A program made the translations under genes and the position numbers. A stretch of DNA of 64,000 bases from the NCBI GenBank assembly GCA_036924855.1, contig JBAGRP010000001.1:1302001-1366000 (forward strand), given 5' to 3'. This stretch comes from Nitrobacteraceae bacterium AZCC 2146. GTDB taxonomy: Bacteria > Pseudomonadota > Alphaproteobacteria > Rhizobiales > Xanthobacteraceae. This document shows, in pieces, positions 35,246 to 42,866 of this stretch. Numbering within the stretch: position 1 is the first letter of the stretch; every line of letters begins with the position of its first letter. The notes under the pieces were generated by a model that was given only the letters and a program-made list of their open reading frames with translations, made no database searches and was not told the DNA's origin.

Positions 35246-35878
35246 GCTGAATGCGGGCGTTGCCTTTGGGGCCGGAGCAGCGGATTGTTCTTGAGATGAA
35301 GCATCCGGCCGCGAAAGCATCCATGGCCATGCTCATCGAATCGGCTGGCCGATCTGGAGGTCGGAGCGAAGCCCCCCCGAACTGGGGCGTAGACGATGCG
35401 CTCGCGGCCGATGCGCGGAGCCTTCGCGCAGGACAGCTCCCAGGCGGTCGCCCCAGATCGTCTCGACGACGACATCCGCCGTCCGCGGCGCCGCATGTCC
35501 AGGGCCGAGTCCGATCGTCAACGCGGCCAGACCGCAGTGGGATTCCGGCGGGATGCGTTTGCGCATCCGCGCGTCGATCAGCACGGTCCACGGCGATGTG
35601 TCCAGCCAGTGCTTCAGATTGCCGACGACGACGGGGATCGACGTGCGATCGCGGAGTTCGACGACCATCTCCGCCGCTGTTGCGCATCGCCGAGCCGTGA
35701 CGCCGGCCAGAACGGCCGACCCGTCGAAGTACGCGTCGGCAAATCCCATTTTTCGACGGTGAGTTTTTGGCGGTTCGTGTTCATGCTGGATCGATACGGC
35801 GTATCCAGCCTGAAACAGCCTGTAGGCGGTCGCCGAGGCCACATCATTCAGGCCCCTGACCAGCACTCGGATTTTCAT
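35246..35878 (-). pseudogene. YqeB-like molybdenum hydroxylase maturation protein, degenerate
   Basis: From ATG 35878 the frame reads KIRVLVRGLNDVASATAYRLFQAGYAVSI, HRRKMGFADAYFDGSAVLAGV and IDARMRKRIPPE, then GLGPG and ADVVVETIWGDRLGAVL. This matches the EF2563/YqeB family (selenium-dependent molybdenum hydroxylase system proteins). Near 35430 the conserved ERIVYAPVRGGF appears only in another frame, the first frame stops at 35333, and later C-terminal pieces are scattered over frames. At least two frame changes make it nonfunctional. The exact 3' limit is uncertain. Confidence 0.6.
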
Positions 35879-36000
35879 GTGGTCCGCGGCGCGACCGCGA
35901 TCGGCCAGGCGAGCGCTATTGTCTGGATCGTGCGTCACCAGGAAACTCCCGATATAGCGGCGAGGCTATATCGGAAACCATATTCCGGTGGGGCGGCGGG

Positions 36001-36247
36001 TTAACGGGGGTTTTTGACGGCGAGAATCGCGAGTTTCGCGAAATCGCCGGCGATCGCCGTGCGGGTCTTCTTCTCCATCCGCCGGTAGGATTCCAGCACC
36101 TTGCGGCCGGTGGCCGTCAGTTGCGCGCCGCCCCGCGAGTTGCCGCCTTTGGCGGACACGACCACCGGTTCGCTGAAGTAGGCGTTCATCGTGTCGATCG
36201 TTCATCGTGTCGATGAGGTACCAGGCGCGCTTGTAGCTCATCCCCAT
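36001..36247 (-). pseudogene. ModE N-terminal-domain regulator, broken by 16-bp duplication
   Basis: The winged-helix of ModE-type molybdate regulators is visible: GMSYKRAWYLIDTMN, then in another frame NAYFSEPVVVSAKGGNSRGGAQLTATGRKVLESYRRMEKKT. The frame change coincides with a perfect tandem duplication of the 16-mer CGTTCATCGTGTCGAT (36183-36198 and 36199-36214, + strand). Deleting one copy joins both halves into one family-like protein. The N-terminus is also truncated by an upstream in-frame stop. It neighbours the YqeB-like remnant; both relate to molybdenum. Confidence 0.7.
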
Positions 36248-36566
36248 TCGCCGACCGGCCGCCGCTCAAGGACGTAGCCGGGCAATGTGCCGACGGCACC
36301 CTGCCCGCATGTCGTTTGATGCAAACGCTGCTCGGGAGACCCGACTCACGAATGAGAGTACGAGCCCGCCGATTTCTACGCTGGGCTGCTTTTCAAGCCG
36401 GTATCAAAGCTGAACCAACGTCGGCGCTTCGGGAGAGAGGCACGCAGTGAAGCAGCGCGGTTCAGTGCCTACGGTAAGAAGCCGAAAAATATATTTGATA
36501 TCTATACGCTTTTGTCACCGATCGCCAATCAGGGAGAGTGGAACCCCAAAGCACCCGCAATGCGCG
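36248..36566. other. Intergenic region containing left copy of a direct repeat
   Basis: About 320 bases without a supported gene between two remnants. It holds the left copy (36358-36387) of the 30-base direct repeat that recurs at 42170-42199. No promoter or RNA gene was identified. Confidence 0.4.
36358..36387 (+). repeat. 30-bp direct repeat, left copy
   Basis: Begins GTACGAGCCC and ends CGCTGGGCT. It is identical over 30 bases to 42170-42199 and extends to about 36 bases with two mismatches. The two copies bracket the mer region and may be recombination or element-end scars. Confidence 0.8.
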
Positions 36567-36966
36567 ATGTTGAGCGAGAAACGTCGCGGGCGGCATTCAA
36601 AGTTTGGCACGATCTATTTCTGGTGTCTGCTGGCGCTCTTCGGGTCGGCGACGTTCCTGTCGCTTATGCGCTGGGACGAAAATTATCACTTGTTTATTCT
36701 CGGAGCGTTGTCGTTCGCGGCTGGTTCGGGCGCTCAGCGCTCCGGCATCGCTGGCGCTATTGGATCAGGCTTCATATCGCCGGGATGGGGCTGTCGTACA
36801 TTCTGATGCTGGTTGCTTTTTACGTCGGCAATGGAAAGCAGCTTCCGCTTTGGAAGGACCTGCCTCATTTCATGTACTGGCTAATACCCATGGCCGCGGG
36901 ATACCGCTCATCGTTCGCGCGCTTCTGTTGCCGCCGTTAGCCCGAGCGCGCGCCGGGAATTCCTGA
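36567..36966 (+). pseudogene. DUF2306-like membrane protein remnant
   Basis: From ATG 36567 one frame reads KRRGRHSKFGTIYFWCLLAL, FLSLMRWDENYHLFILGALSFAAG. Near 36725 one missing base moves the continuation HRWRYWIRLHIAGMGLSYIL, LVAFYVGNGKQLPLW to another frame, and near 36900 the ending PLIVRALLLPPLARA is in a third. The hydrophobic helices and HIAGMG are those of small DUF2306-type membrane proteins. The N-terminal helices are also missing. It overlaps the 3' end of merR. Confidence 0.6.
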
Positions 36967-37389
36967 CCGGCCCGCATCCAGAATATCGAGCACTGGGCAG
37001 TCGGGGGTAGCTCCGTCTGAGCATTGCGCAACCGTTCCCGCCAGGATGGCCTCAAGCTTGACGAGGTCGGAGAGCTTTTTACGGACGTTGGCCAGATGCG
37101 CGCCCGCGATCTTGTGCACGTCGGCACAAGGAGCGCGCTCCGGTCCTCCCAGGACCAGCAAGGCGCGAATCTCCTCAAGCGTGAACCCGAGGTCGCGGGA
37201 ACGCCTGATGAAAGCCAACGTGCGTTTTTCGGCTGGTCCGTAGACCCGTCGACCGCTCGCCGTTCGGGACGGCGCAGGCAGCATTTTGATCCGCTCATAG
37301 TAGCAGATGGTCTCGATGTTCACGCCGCTGTGCTTGGACAACTCGCCGATCGAGATGTTTTCGGCTCCCGAAGACGTGATGGCGCGCAT
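36937..37389 (-). CDS. merR: MerR family regulator, Hg(II)-type
   Basis: 150 residues from ATG 37389 (the open frame extends to 37485 across the operator). The winged helix is ISIGELSKHSGVNIETICYYERIKMLP, followed by the coiled-coil HLANVRKKLSDLVKLEAIL. Cys88, Cys123 and Cys131 fall at the three mercury-ligand positions of MerR. It should repress and activate the divergent merTP promoter by twisting a dyad with a long spacer. The gene is intact, unlike most of its regulon. ZntR/CueR types are less likely because of the three Cys. Confidence 0.88.
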   Translation of the reverse strand: MRAITSSGAENISIGELSKHSGVNIETICYYERIKMLPAPSRTASGRRVYGPAEKRTLAFIRRSRDLGFTLEEIRALLVLGGPERAPCADVHKIAGAHLANVRKKLSDLVKLEAILAGTVAQCSDGATPDCPVLDILDAGRSGIPGARSG

Positions 37390-37397
37390 GAAATAGT

Positions 37398-37430
37398 CCT
37401 TGATCCTGTAGTCGCTACAGGATGCATGGT
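37398..37430 (+). promoter_or_regulatory. mer promoter/operator
   Basis: Perfect 9-3-9 dyad ATCCTGTAG-TCG-CTACAGGAT at 37403-37423. It lies between -35-like TTGATC (37400-37405) and -10-like CATGGT (37425-37430) with a 19-base spacer, the layout of MerR-activated promoters. The merT ATG at 37438 is only 7 bases beyond the -10 box, so the transcript would be nearly leaderless. Confidence 0.8.
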
Positions 37431-37437
37431 TTAGCGC

Positions 37438-37823
37438 ATGACAATCAATCAAGCTGATCACATTGCCGACAGCGGGCGGCGGCAAAGTCTGATAGCGGCA
37501 GGTGGCCTCCTTGGCGCGCTCGCGGCGTCGTCTTGTTGCATTTTGCCCCTCGCCCTGTTTGGCCTCGGGGTCAGTGGAGCATGGATCGGGAACTTCACCC
37601 GGCTTGCCCCTATCAGCCGTATTTCATCGCTGCGACGCTCGCCTTCCTCGGATACGGCTATTGGCTGGTCCACCGATCCACAACGTGCGCCTGCGCCGAT
37701 GGCGAGGCCTGCGCGCACCCACTGCCGAATCGGATTGTCAAAACAAGCCTCGTCCTCGCAACGATCCTCGTCGTGGCCGCACTCGGGCTCGACTTCATCG
37801 CACCGCTCTTTCTCAATTCATGA
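37438..37823 (+). pseudogene. merT: Mercuric transport protein MerT, frameshifted
   Basis: Inner-membrane Hg(II) importer. The first frame has RRQSLIAAGGLLGALAASSCCILPLALFGLGVSGAWIGNFTRLAP with the Cys-Cys pair in helix 1. One base is missing near 37606. The continuation YQPYFIAATLAFLGYGYWLVHRS, the cytoplasmic Cys pair CACADGEAC and the last helix ILVVAALGLDFIAPLF lie in the second frame and stop at 37823. If real, the break abolishes Hg uptake; a sequence error is also possible because merP downstream is intact. Confidence 0.85.
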
Positions 37824-37838
37824 CCCCGGAGAGTTCCC

Positions 37839-38123
37839 ATGAATAAGCTTGTCACCCACGCAGCGTTTGCGGTTGCCATGGTCGCCTCGTCGGCAGCGAT
37901 GGCCGCGGATAGAACGCTCACCTTGGCCGTCTCCAATATGGATTGCGCGGCCTGCCCCTCCATCGTCAAAGGCAGCCTGGAAGCCGTTCCCGGCGTTGCC
38001 AAGGTTGCGGTGTCCTTCAAGGACAAGACGGCAACGGTCATCTATGACGACGCCAAAGCCAATGTGAACCAACTGACATCGGCGACCACCAAGGCGGGTT
38101 ATCCGTCGGCACCCAAGAGTTAA
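37839..38123 (+). CDS. merP: Periplasmic mercury-binding protein MerP
   Basis: 94 residues: a signal peptide of about 22 residues (MNKLVTHAAFAVAMVASSAAMA) and one heavy-metal-associated domain with NMDCAACPSIVKGSL, Cys36 and Cys39 as Hg ligands. It binds Hg(II) in the periplasm and passes it to MerT. It lies 15 bases after the merT stop in the same operon. Length and fold are normal. Confidence 0.93.
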   Translation: MNKLVTHAAFAVAMVASSAAMAADRTLTLAVSNMDCAACPSIVKGSLEAVPGVAKVAVSFKDKTATVIYDDAKANVNQLTSATTKAGYPSAPKS

Positions 38124-38127
38124 TCCG

Positions 38128-38352
38128 ATGCTTCTTCAATCGACCATCACTTGTCCACACTGCGCCGTTGCGAAAGCCGAGATCATGCCGACCGATGCCT
38201 GTCAGTTTTTTTATGAATGCACAGGCTGCGGGACAAAGCTAAAGCCGAAGGCGGGCGATTGCTGCGTGTTCTGCTCCTACGGCTCGGTGCCGTGTCCACC
38301 GATTCAGGCCCAGCGCGCCGGCGAGCCTGGCGCGGCGTCGTGTTGTGCCTAG
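38128..38352 (+). CDS. GDCCVxC-domain mer-associated protein
   Basis: 74 residues with Cys-rich architecture: TCPHC at the N-terminus, ECTGCGTKLKPKAGDCCVFCSYGSVPCPPIQ in the middle, and a final CC. GDCCVFC is the signature of a small protein often encoded in mer operons. It lies four bases after merP. Its role, perhaps Hg(II) transfer or buffering, is not established. Confidence 0.88.
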   Translation: MLLQSTITCPHCAVAKAEIMPTDACQFFYECTGCGTKLKPKAGDCCVFCSYGSVPCPPIQAQRAGEPGAASCCA

Positions 38353-38441
38353 TTGGCGATGAGAAGCCCGTTATCGCCTTTATTCGTACGAGGACAACAT
38401 CGTCGGGATCGGCAGAGCGCGCATCAACCAACGCCGATGAA

Positions 38442-38792
38442 GGATCGCAATCTTATCCAGTCACGCGACCGACATTCATGCCGCATTCATCGACTATCTT
38501 GAACGAGGGCTCTTGGCCGTAAACACGCCCGAGCTACAGAGGCTCAGTGTCACGTTGTATCGACTGCTCGCTCGGGGCGCGCCGCTCGCGCGGGCTGAAC
38601 TTGCGCTTGCATGCGAACTGCCAGAGGAACGGCTGGAGCGGCAACTCAGCCAACTGCTACCGACGTCGCTCGAGACGGATGACCGAGGCGCGGTCGTTGC
38701 GTTCGGCGGGCTCAGTCTCCGACCAACGCGCCACCAATTCGTCGCCGCGGAAACCAAGCTCTACACTTGGTGCGTCTTCGACGCGCTGTTCT
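38442..38792 (+). pseudogene. merB: Organomercurial lyase MerB, 5' fragment
   Basis: The frame HAAFIDYLERGLLAVNTPELQRLSVTLYRLLARGAPL, LPEERLERQLSQLL and HQFVAAETKLYTWCVFDALF matches the N-terminal winged helix and core entry of MerB (alkylmercury lyase). It ends exactly where IS66 begins. Joining 38792 to 41699 restores DALFLPQILNKPATLV in frame. A start codon for this fragment is unclear: a TTG at 38513 is in frame, and no ATG follows the upstream TGA near 38439. Confidence 0.85.
38785..38792 (+). repeat. IS66 target-site duplication, left copy
   Basis: GCTGTTCT directly before the element; same 8 bases at 41691-41698 directly after it. Eight bases is the usual duplication length for IS66. 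Confidence 0.9.
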
Positions 38793-38850
38793 GTATCGCT
38801 CCGGCGAGGGCCGCCTTGCGCGGAGCGATGGAGGGTGAAGACATAGGCGT

Positions 38851-39276
38851 ATGACTGACCATACGCCTAATTCGAAGGTCTCCCGACTGGAAGTTGTCTC
38901 GACGGGCGCTCGACGCCGTTGGACATTGGAGGAAAAGCAGCGGATCGTTGCCGAGAGCTATGGCGGGCCACGATTGGTGTCAGTGACGGCTCGGCGCAAT
39001 GGGTTGTCTGCGAGCCAATTGTTCACGTGGCGCCGGTTGGCGCGCGAAGACCAGCTGAGCGGGGATGCCGTGCCGGCGCTTGTTCCTGTGGAGATCGCCT
39101 TTACGCCGGCTCCGGCCTCGACGTGCACACCACAGCCGCCGTCGTCGCCTCCTGCGCAGCGTGCAAGAGTCGGAATAATCGAGATTGAGCTTAGCGGCGG
39201 CTGTCGCGTTCGCGTTGACCGGGATGTTGACGCCGAGGCACTGCAGCGGGTGCTTGAGCTTCTGAGGCGGCGATGA
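38851..39276 (+). CDS. tnpA: IS66 accessory protein TnpA
   Basis: 141 residues. TGARRRWTLEEKQRIVAESYGGPRLVSVTARRNGLSASQLFTWRRLAREDQL is the HTH of the IS66 Orf1/TnpA family (transposase_8-like), and the C-terminal GCRVRVDRDVDAEALQRVLELLRRR is also typical. It helps transposition, probably by binding DNA. It overlaps tnpB by four bases (ATGA). Confidence 0.93.
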   Translation: MTDHTPNSKVSRLEVVSTGARRRWTLEEKQRIVAESYGGPRLVSVTARRNGLSASQLFTWRRLAREDQLSGDAVPALVPVEIAFTPAPASTCTPQPPSSPPAQRARVGIIEIELSGGCRVRVDRDVDAEALQRVLELLRRR

Positions 39277-39620
39277 TCCCGATCCCGAGCGGCGTCAGGG
39301 TCTGGATCGCCACCGGCCACACCGACATGCGCCGCGGCATGCAAAGTCTGGCCCTGACGGTTCAGGAGGGCTTGAAGCGCGATCCTCATGCCGGCGATCT
39401 CTATATCTTCCGGGGTCGCCGCGGCGATCTGGTCAAGATTTTATGGCATGACGGGTTAGGCATGTCGCTCTATGCCAAACGCCTGGACCGCGGCAAGTTC
39501 ATCTGGCCCTCAGCATCCGCTGGTGCGGTGTCGGTCTCAGCGGCCCAGATGGCTTATATGCTGGAAGGGATCGACTGGAGAAATCCGCAACTAACATGGC
39601 GACCGCAGAGCGCCGGCTGA
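39273..39620 (+). CDS. tnpB: IS66 accessory protein TnpB
   Basis: 115 residues of the IS66 Orf2 family: MIPIPSGVRVWIATGHTDMRRGMQSLALTVQEGLKRDPHAGDLYIFRGRRGDLVKILWHDGLGMSLYAKRLDRG. Required with TnpA and TnpC for IS66 transposition; no catalytic site of its own is known. Start overlaps tnpA. The frame is complete. Confidence 0.95.
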   Translation: MIPIPSGVRVWIATGHTDMRRGMQSLALTVQEGLKRDPHAGDLYIFRGRRGDLVKILWHDGLGMSLYAKRLDRGKFIWPSASAGAVSVSAAQMAYMLEGIDWRNPQLTWRPQSAG

Positions 39621-39692
39621 GCCAAATAAAATATTGGATCACGTGGATTTTAGGGCGTCACAAATCACTGAATTTATGATTCTCTCGTTTGC

Positions 39693-41348
39693 ATGGACAC
39701 GGCTCCCGACGCCCCTCCCGACGACATAGCCGCTCTGAAAGAGGCGTTGGCGACCGAGCGCGCGAAGACGCTGGATATTGCGGCGGAGCTCGCGGTCGCC
39801 CATGCGAAGGCATCGGAAGACAGCGCGCTGATTGCCCAGCAAAAATTACGGATCGCCAAGCTCGAGCGCCAGATCTACGGACAGCGGTCAGAGCGTTCGT
39901 CTCGGCTGATCGACCAGTTGGCGCTGACGTTCGAAGAGCTGGAAGCCAACGCCACCGAAGACGAGCTTGCGGCCGAGAGAGCCGTCGCCAGGACGACAAT
40001 TGTACGCGGATTTACGCGCACGCGCCCCGAACGCAATACGTTCCCCGATCATCTTCCCCGCCAGCGCGTGGTGATCGATCCGCCAACGGCGTGTGAATGC
40101 TGCGGCGGCAATCGCTTGCGCAAGCTCGGCGAAGACGTGACCCGGACGCTGGAATCGGTGCCGCGCCAGTGGAAAGTGGTCGAGACGGTGCGCGAAAAGT
40201 TCACCTGCCGGGATTGCGAGAAAATCAGCCAAGCGCCGGCGCCGTTCCATGTGATTGCGCGGGGCTGGGCGGGACCGAGCCTGCTCGCGATGGTTCTGTA
40301 CGAGAAGTTCGGCCAGCATCAGCCGTTGAACCGTCAGGCCGAGCGCTATGCCCTTGAAGGCGTGCCGATCAGCCTCTCGACCATGGCCGACGCCGTAGGG
40401 GCGTGCTGCACGGTGTTAGAGCCGCTGTCGCGGCTCTTGGAAGCCCACGTCATGGCAGCCGAACGCCTCCATGGCGACGACACCACCGTGCCCGTGCTCG
40501 CCTTGGGCAAGTGCGATGTCGCTCGATGCTGGGTCTATGTGAAGGACGACCGCCCCTTCGGCGGCTCAGATCCGCCGGCGGCGATGTTTTATTACTCGCG
40601 CGATCGAAGTGGTGAGCATCCGCAGGCGCATCTGGCCAAATACACCGGGATCCTCCAGGCCGACGCCTTCGGCGGATACATCAAGCTCTACGAGCCCGAG
40701 CGAAGTCCTGGGCTTATCAGGGAAGCGGCCTGTTGGGTCCATGCCCGGCGCCCGTTCTTCGCCATGGCGGATCTTGAGGAGAACGCGCGGCGCAAAGCGG
40801 CCGGAAAGAAGGAGATCGTCATCTCGCCCGTCGCCATGGAGATCGTGCGCCGCATCGACGCTCTGTTCGAGATCGAGCGCTCCATCAAAGGCCAAAACGC
40901 CGACCAACGAAAGGTTGTTCGCCAGGCGCAGAGCGCGCCGCTCGTCGCCGATCTGGAAGCCTATATGCGCGAGCAATGCGCCAAGCTCTCCCGCGGTCAC
41001 GATCTGGCCAAGGCCATGAACTACATGTTCAAGCGCTGGGCCTCCTTCACACGCTTCCTCGACGATGGCCGCGTCTGCCTCTCGAACAATGCCGCCGAAA
41101 GAGCGCTGCGCGGCATCGCATTGGGCAGAAAGTCGTGGTTATTCTGTGGGTCCGACCGCGGAGGGCGCCGAGCCGCCGCCATGTATAGCCTCATCGTCTC
41201 TGCCAAGATGAACGACGTCGACCCTCAGGCCTGGCTCGCCGATGTACTCGCTCGCATCGCCACCCACCCCGCCCACAGGCTCGATGAGCTGCTGCCCTGG
41301 AACTGGAAGACTGCGCAACAGCAAGGCCTTGCGGCGCAGGCGGCTTGA
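39693..41348 (+). CDS. tnpC: IS66 transposase TnpC
   Basis: 551 residues. An N-terminal coiled-coil (KEALATERAKTLDIAAELAVAHAKASEDS) is followed by the zinc-finger CECCGG...CRDCEK, then the DDE core: LHGDDTTVPVL, LQADAFGGYIKLY and the Glu in SNNAAERALRGIALGRKSWLFCGSDRGG. The conserved C-terminal ADVLARI helix completes it. Cuts and joins the element ends. All catalytic residues are present, so the element may be active. Confidence 0.96.
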   Translation: MDTAPDAPPDDIAALKEALATERAKTLDIAAELAVAHAKASEDSALIAQQKLRIAKLERQIYGQRSERSSRLIDQLALTFEELEANATEDELAAERAVARTTIVRGFTRTRPERNTFPDHLPRQRVVIDPPTACECCGGNRLRKLGEDVTRTLESVPRQWKVVETVREKFTCRDCEKISQAPAPFHVIARGWAGPSLLAMVLYEKFGQHQPLNRQAERYALEGVPISLSTMADAVGACCTVLEPLSRLLEAHVMAAERLHGDDTTVPVLALGKCDVARCWVYVKDDRPFGGSDPPAAMFYYSRDRSGEHPQAHLAKYTGILQADAFGGYIKLYEPERSPGLIREAACWVHARRPFFAMADLEENARRKAAGKKEIVISPVAMEIVRRIDALFEIERSIKGQNADQRKVVRQAQSAPLVADLEAYMREQCAKLSRGHDLAKAMNYMFKRWASFTRFLDDGRVCLSNNAAERALRGIALGRKSWLFCGSDRGGRRAAAMYSLIVSAKMNDVDPQAWLADVLARIATHPAHRLDELLPWNWKTAQQQGLAAQAA

Positions 41349-41641
41349 TGGGGCACGTCAACAAAGTCAGCCACGTGTTCACTCTCAGCCATGTCGCTGA
41401 GATGTTCGGTGAAGACGAGGAATGGCTGTTCGAGGTCGCCGAAGAAATGGACACCGAGGATGGCCAGCTATGGGTCGTCGGCGTCGGTGAAGACGGGGTG
41501 ATGGCGTTCACCGATGACGGGATCGAGAACCTCAAAGAGCTGATCGCAATCCACAAGGACACCCCCAGCATCATCGAAAAACGCCGCCAAGCGCTCGCCG
41601 CGATGATGAAGCCGAAGACCGAAGAGCCCGACGAGATCTAA
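41348..41641 (+). CDS. Small fourth ORF of the IS66 element
   Basis: 97 residues from ATG 41348, whose A is the last base of the tnpC stop (TGATG). The acidic sequence HVFTLSHVAEMFGEDEEWLFEVAEEMDTEDGQLWVVG contains a helix-turn-helix-like start and a compact core. Such passenger ORFs occur at the 3' end of some rhizobial IS66 members. Function unknown; translational coupling suggests it is made with the transposase. Confidence 0.8.
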   Translation: MGHVNKVSHVFTLSHVAEMFGEDEEWLFEVAEEMDTEDGQLWVVGVGEDGVMAFTDDGIENLKELIAIHKDTPSIIEKRRQALAAMMKPKTEEPDEI

Positions 41642-41690
41642 CCGCTAACCGGATAGATCAGCGCGCTTGCGGCCTACAGCGCATGGTTAC

Positions 41691-41698
41691 GCTGTTCT
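41691..41698 (+). repeat. IS66 target-site duplication, right copy
   Basis: GCTGTTCT, the same as 38785-38792, immediately after the IS66 right end GGTTAC. Confidence 0.9.
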
Positions 41699-42027
41699 TG
41701 CCGCAAATACTCAACAAGCCCGCGACCTTGGTTACGCGCTGTCCCATTTCGCAGAAGGAACTCTTGGTTGAGCTAACGCCTGGCGAATTGCGAGTGGCTG
41801 AGCCGTCCGACTGCGTCATGTCGATCGTGGCGCCGGATCACGAAGAGTGCTGCAGCGACCTCCGCAAAGCATTCTGCGATCGAGTCAATCTGTTCGCGGA
41901 TCGCGCGGCGGTCGCGCAGTGGTCGTTCGGCCGGGATGGCACCGACTGGATTCCACTTGCTGAGGCCCAGTTGCTGGCCCGACGCAGGAATGAACTGCGA
42001 TATCCCGCTGTTGCGCTGGCCGCCTGA
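41691..42027 (+). pseudogene. merB: Organomercurial lyase MerB, 3' fragment
   Basis: Starts with the right duplication. The frame LFLPQILNKPATLVTRCPISQKELLVELTPGELRVAEPSDCVMSIVAPDHEECCSDLRKAFCDRVNLFADRAAVAQW is the MerB catalytic core, with the two Cys that attack the C-Hg bond (RCPIS and FCDRVNLF regions) preserved. It ends at 42027. A GTG/ATG at about 41683 lies in the IS66 end, so a short product could be made but would lack the N-terminal domain. Confidence 0.87.
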
Positions 42028-42669
42028 CCGGGCGCCAATTCATTCAGTTCCAAAGCTTCTAGAGACTCTGCGTCTCGGCTCTTGGTCGTTTTGGCGCCCT
42101 TGTCACGCAGCCAGCTGACCAACGTGTCCCCGCGAGTATCAAGACTACCGGCCGCGTCGAGGGCTGAGCGTACGAGCCCGCCGATTTCTACGCTGGGCTA
42201 CGCTACTGCCCTCTCGTGAGCAGTTGGTGGTTTTCCTTGGCGGAGCCTTGGTTCAAATAAAGATGCGACGACCACAAGAGCAACCCTCGGCCACGGGATC
42301 AACACGGAGATTAGCGGCACAACATTCTAGCATTCACTGCGGGTAACAACGTGGGAATAGTAGGATTGCGAAAACATTTTTCGTATCAATGGCTTATTGT
42401 GCTTGGTGCGCTCGGAGCGCCCGGAACCACTCTCCAGTACATTGAAATTACTAATCTTTTTAGGCCAATCTCAAGGCAATGTATCACAATTTGTATCGCA
42501 AACTGTATCCCAGAATTTTGGTCGACCGAGCACGCGGAATCTGTGACGCCAATCGCATGCAGGTATCGACGGGATAGAGCGTTCATCATCAAAATTGAGA
42601 CGGGCGTCCACTGCCGGAGCATATGAAGCGGCAGATCCTGCGCGAGATCCGAGTGCCTCGAGCAGCTTC
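42028..42669. other. Intergenic/degenerate region
   Basis: About 640 bases with no supported gene. On the minus strand a frame around 42190-42030 reads plausibly (SVEIGGLVRSALDAAGSLDT, DTLVSWLRDKGAKTTKS) and may be the end of a lost gene. It includes the right copy of the 30-base direct repeat. Open frames around 42350-42620 on both strands have no recognisable family. Confidence 0.4.
42170..42199 (+). repeat. 30-bp direct repeat, right copy
   Basis: Identical to 36358-36387 and in the same orientation, 5.8 kb away; flanking TGAG is also shared. Together with the left copy it frames the mer genes, the DUF2306 remnant and IS66. Confidence 0.8.
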
Positions 42670-42756
42670 TCAAACAGTTCGCGGCAGACGGCTGACCACA
42701 TCGCGAACGGTTTCGGTCGCGGTGAAATGCTTTTCCAGATGCGGAATGGTGGGCAT
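42670..42756 (-). pseudogene. VIT1/CCC1 transporter 5' stub
   Basis: From ATG 42756 (AGGAATTTAGT upstream) the frame reads MPTIPHLEKHFTATETVRDV, the N-terminus of a VIT1/CCC1-family iron/manganese transporter. After this the expected first membrane helix (IGMSDGLTVPFAL) is absent and a TGA comes nine codons later. The rest of the gene has been lost, with a break near 42691. The Irr-like box 42867-42881 lies 110 bases upstream, the place expected for iron control. Confidence 0.55.
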
Positions 42757-42866
42757 ACTAAATTCCTGAACAATTTTAGATGGTTGGTCCCCGGCGGGGC
42801 ATGAAACAAAATCGTGAGGGAGGGGCGGGCGCGCGGTTGACGGGTCAACGACACGCTCCTATACAA

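Larger units (their letters stand above)
38793..41690 (+). mobile_element. IS66-family insertion sequence, complete
   Basis: 2,898 bases carrying tnpA, tnpB, tnpC and a fourth small ORF, all rightward. Ends start GTATC and, on the opposite strand, GTAAC. Over the first 22 bases of each end about 15 match, including a shared GGCCGC at positions 17-22. Flanked by the 8-base duplication GCTGTTCT and inserted in merB. All genes seem intact, so the insertion is fairly recent. Confidence 0.92.

Noticed and set aside
36358..36387. Direct repeat as tRNA-type attachment site
   Set aside because: The repeat has no tRNA-like structure and no integrase gene lies next to either copy.
41683..42027. Independent gene of 114 codons right of IS66
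   Set aside because: Its beginning lies in the IS66 terminal repeat and the body is the MerB catalytic core continuing the left fragment.
42351..42626. 91-codon open frame on the + strand
   Set aside because: No ribosome site, no motif, no coupling; lies in a region of decayed sequence.
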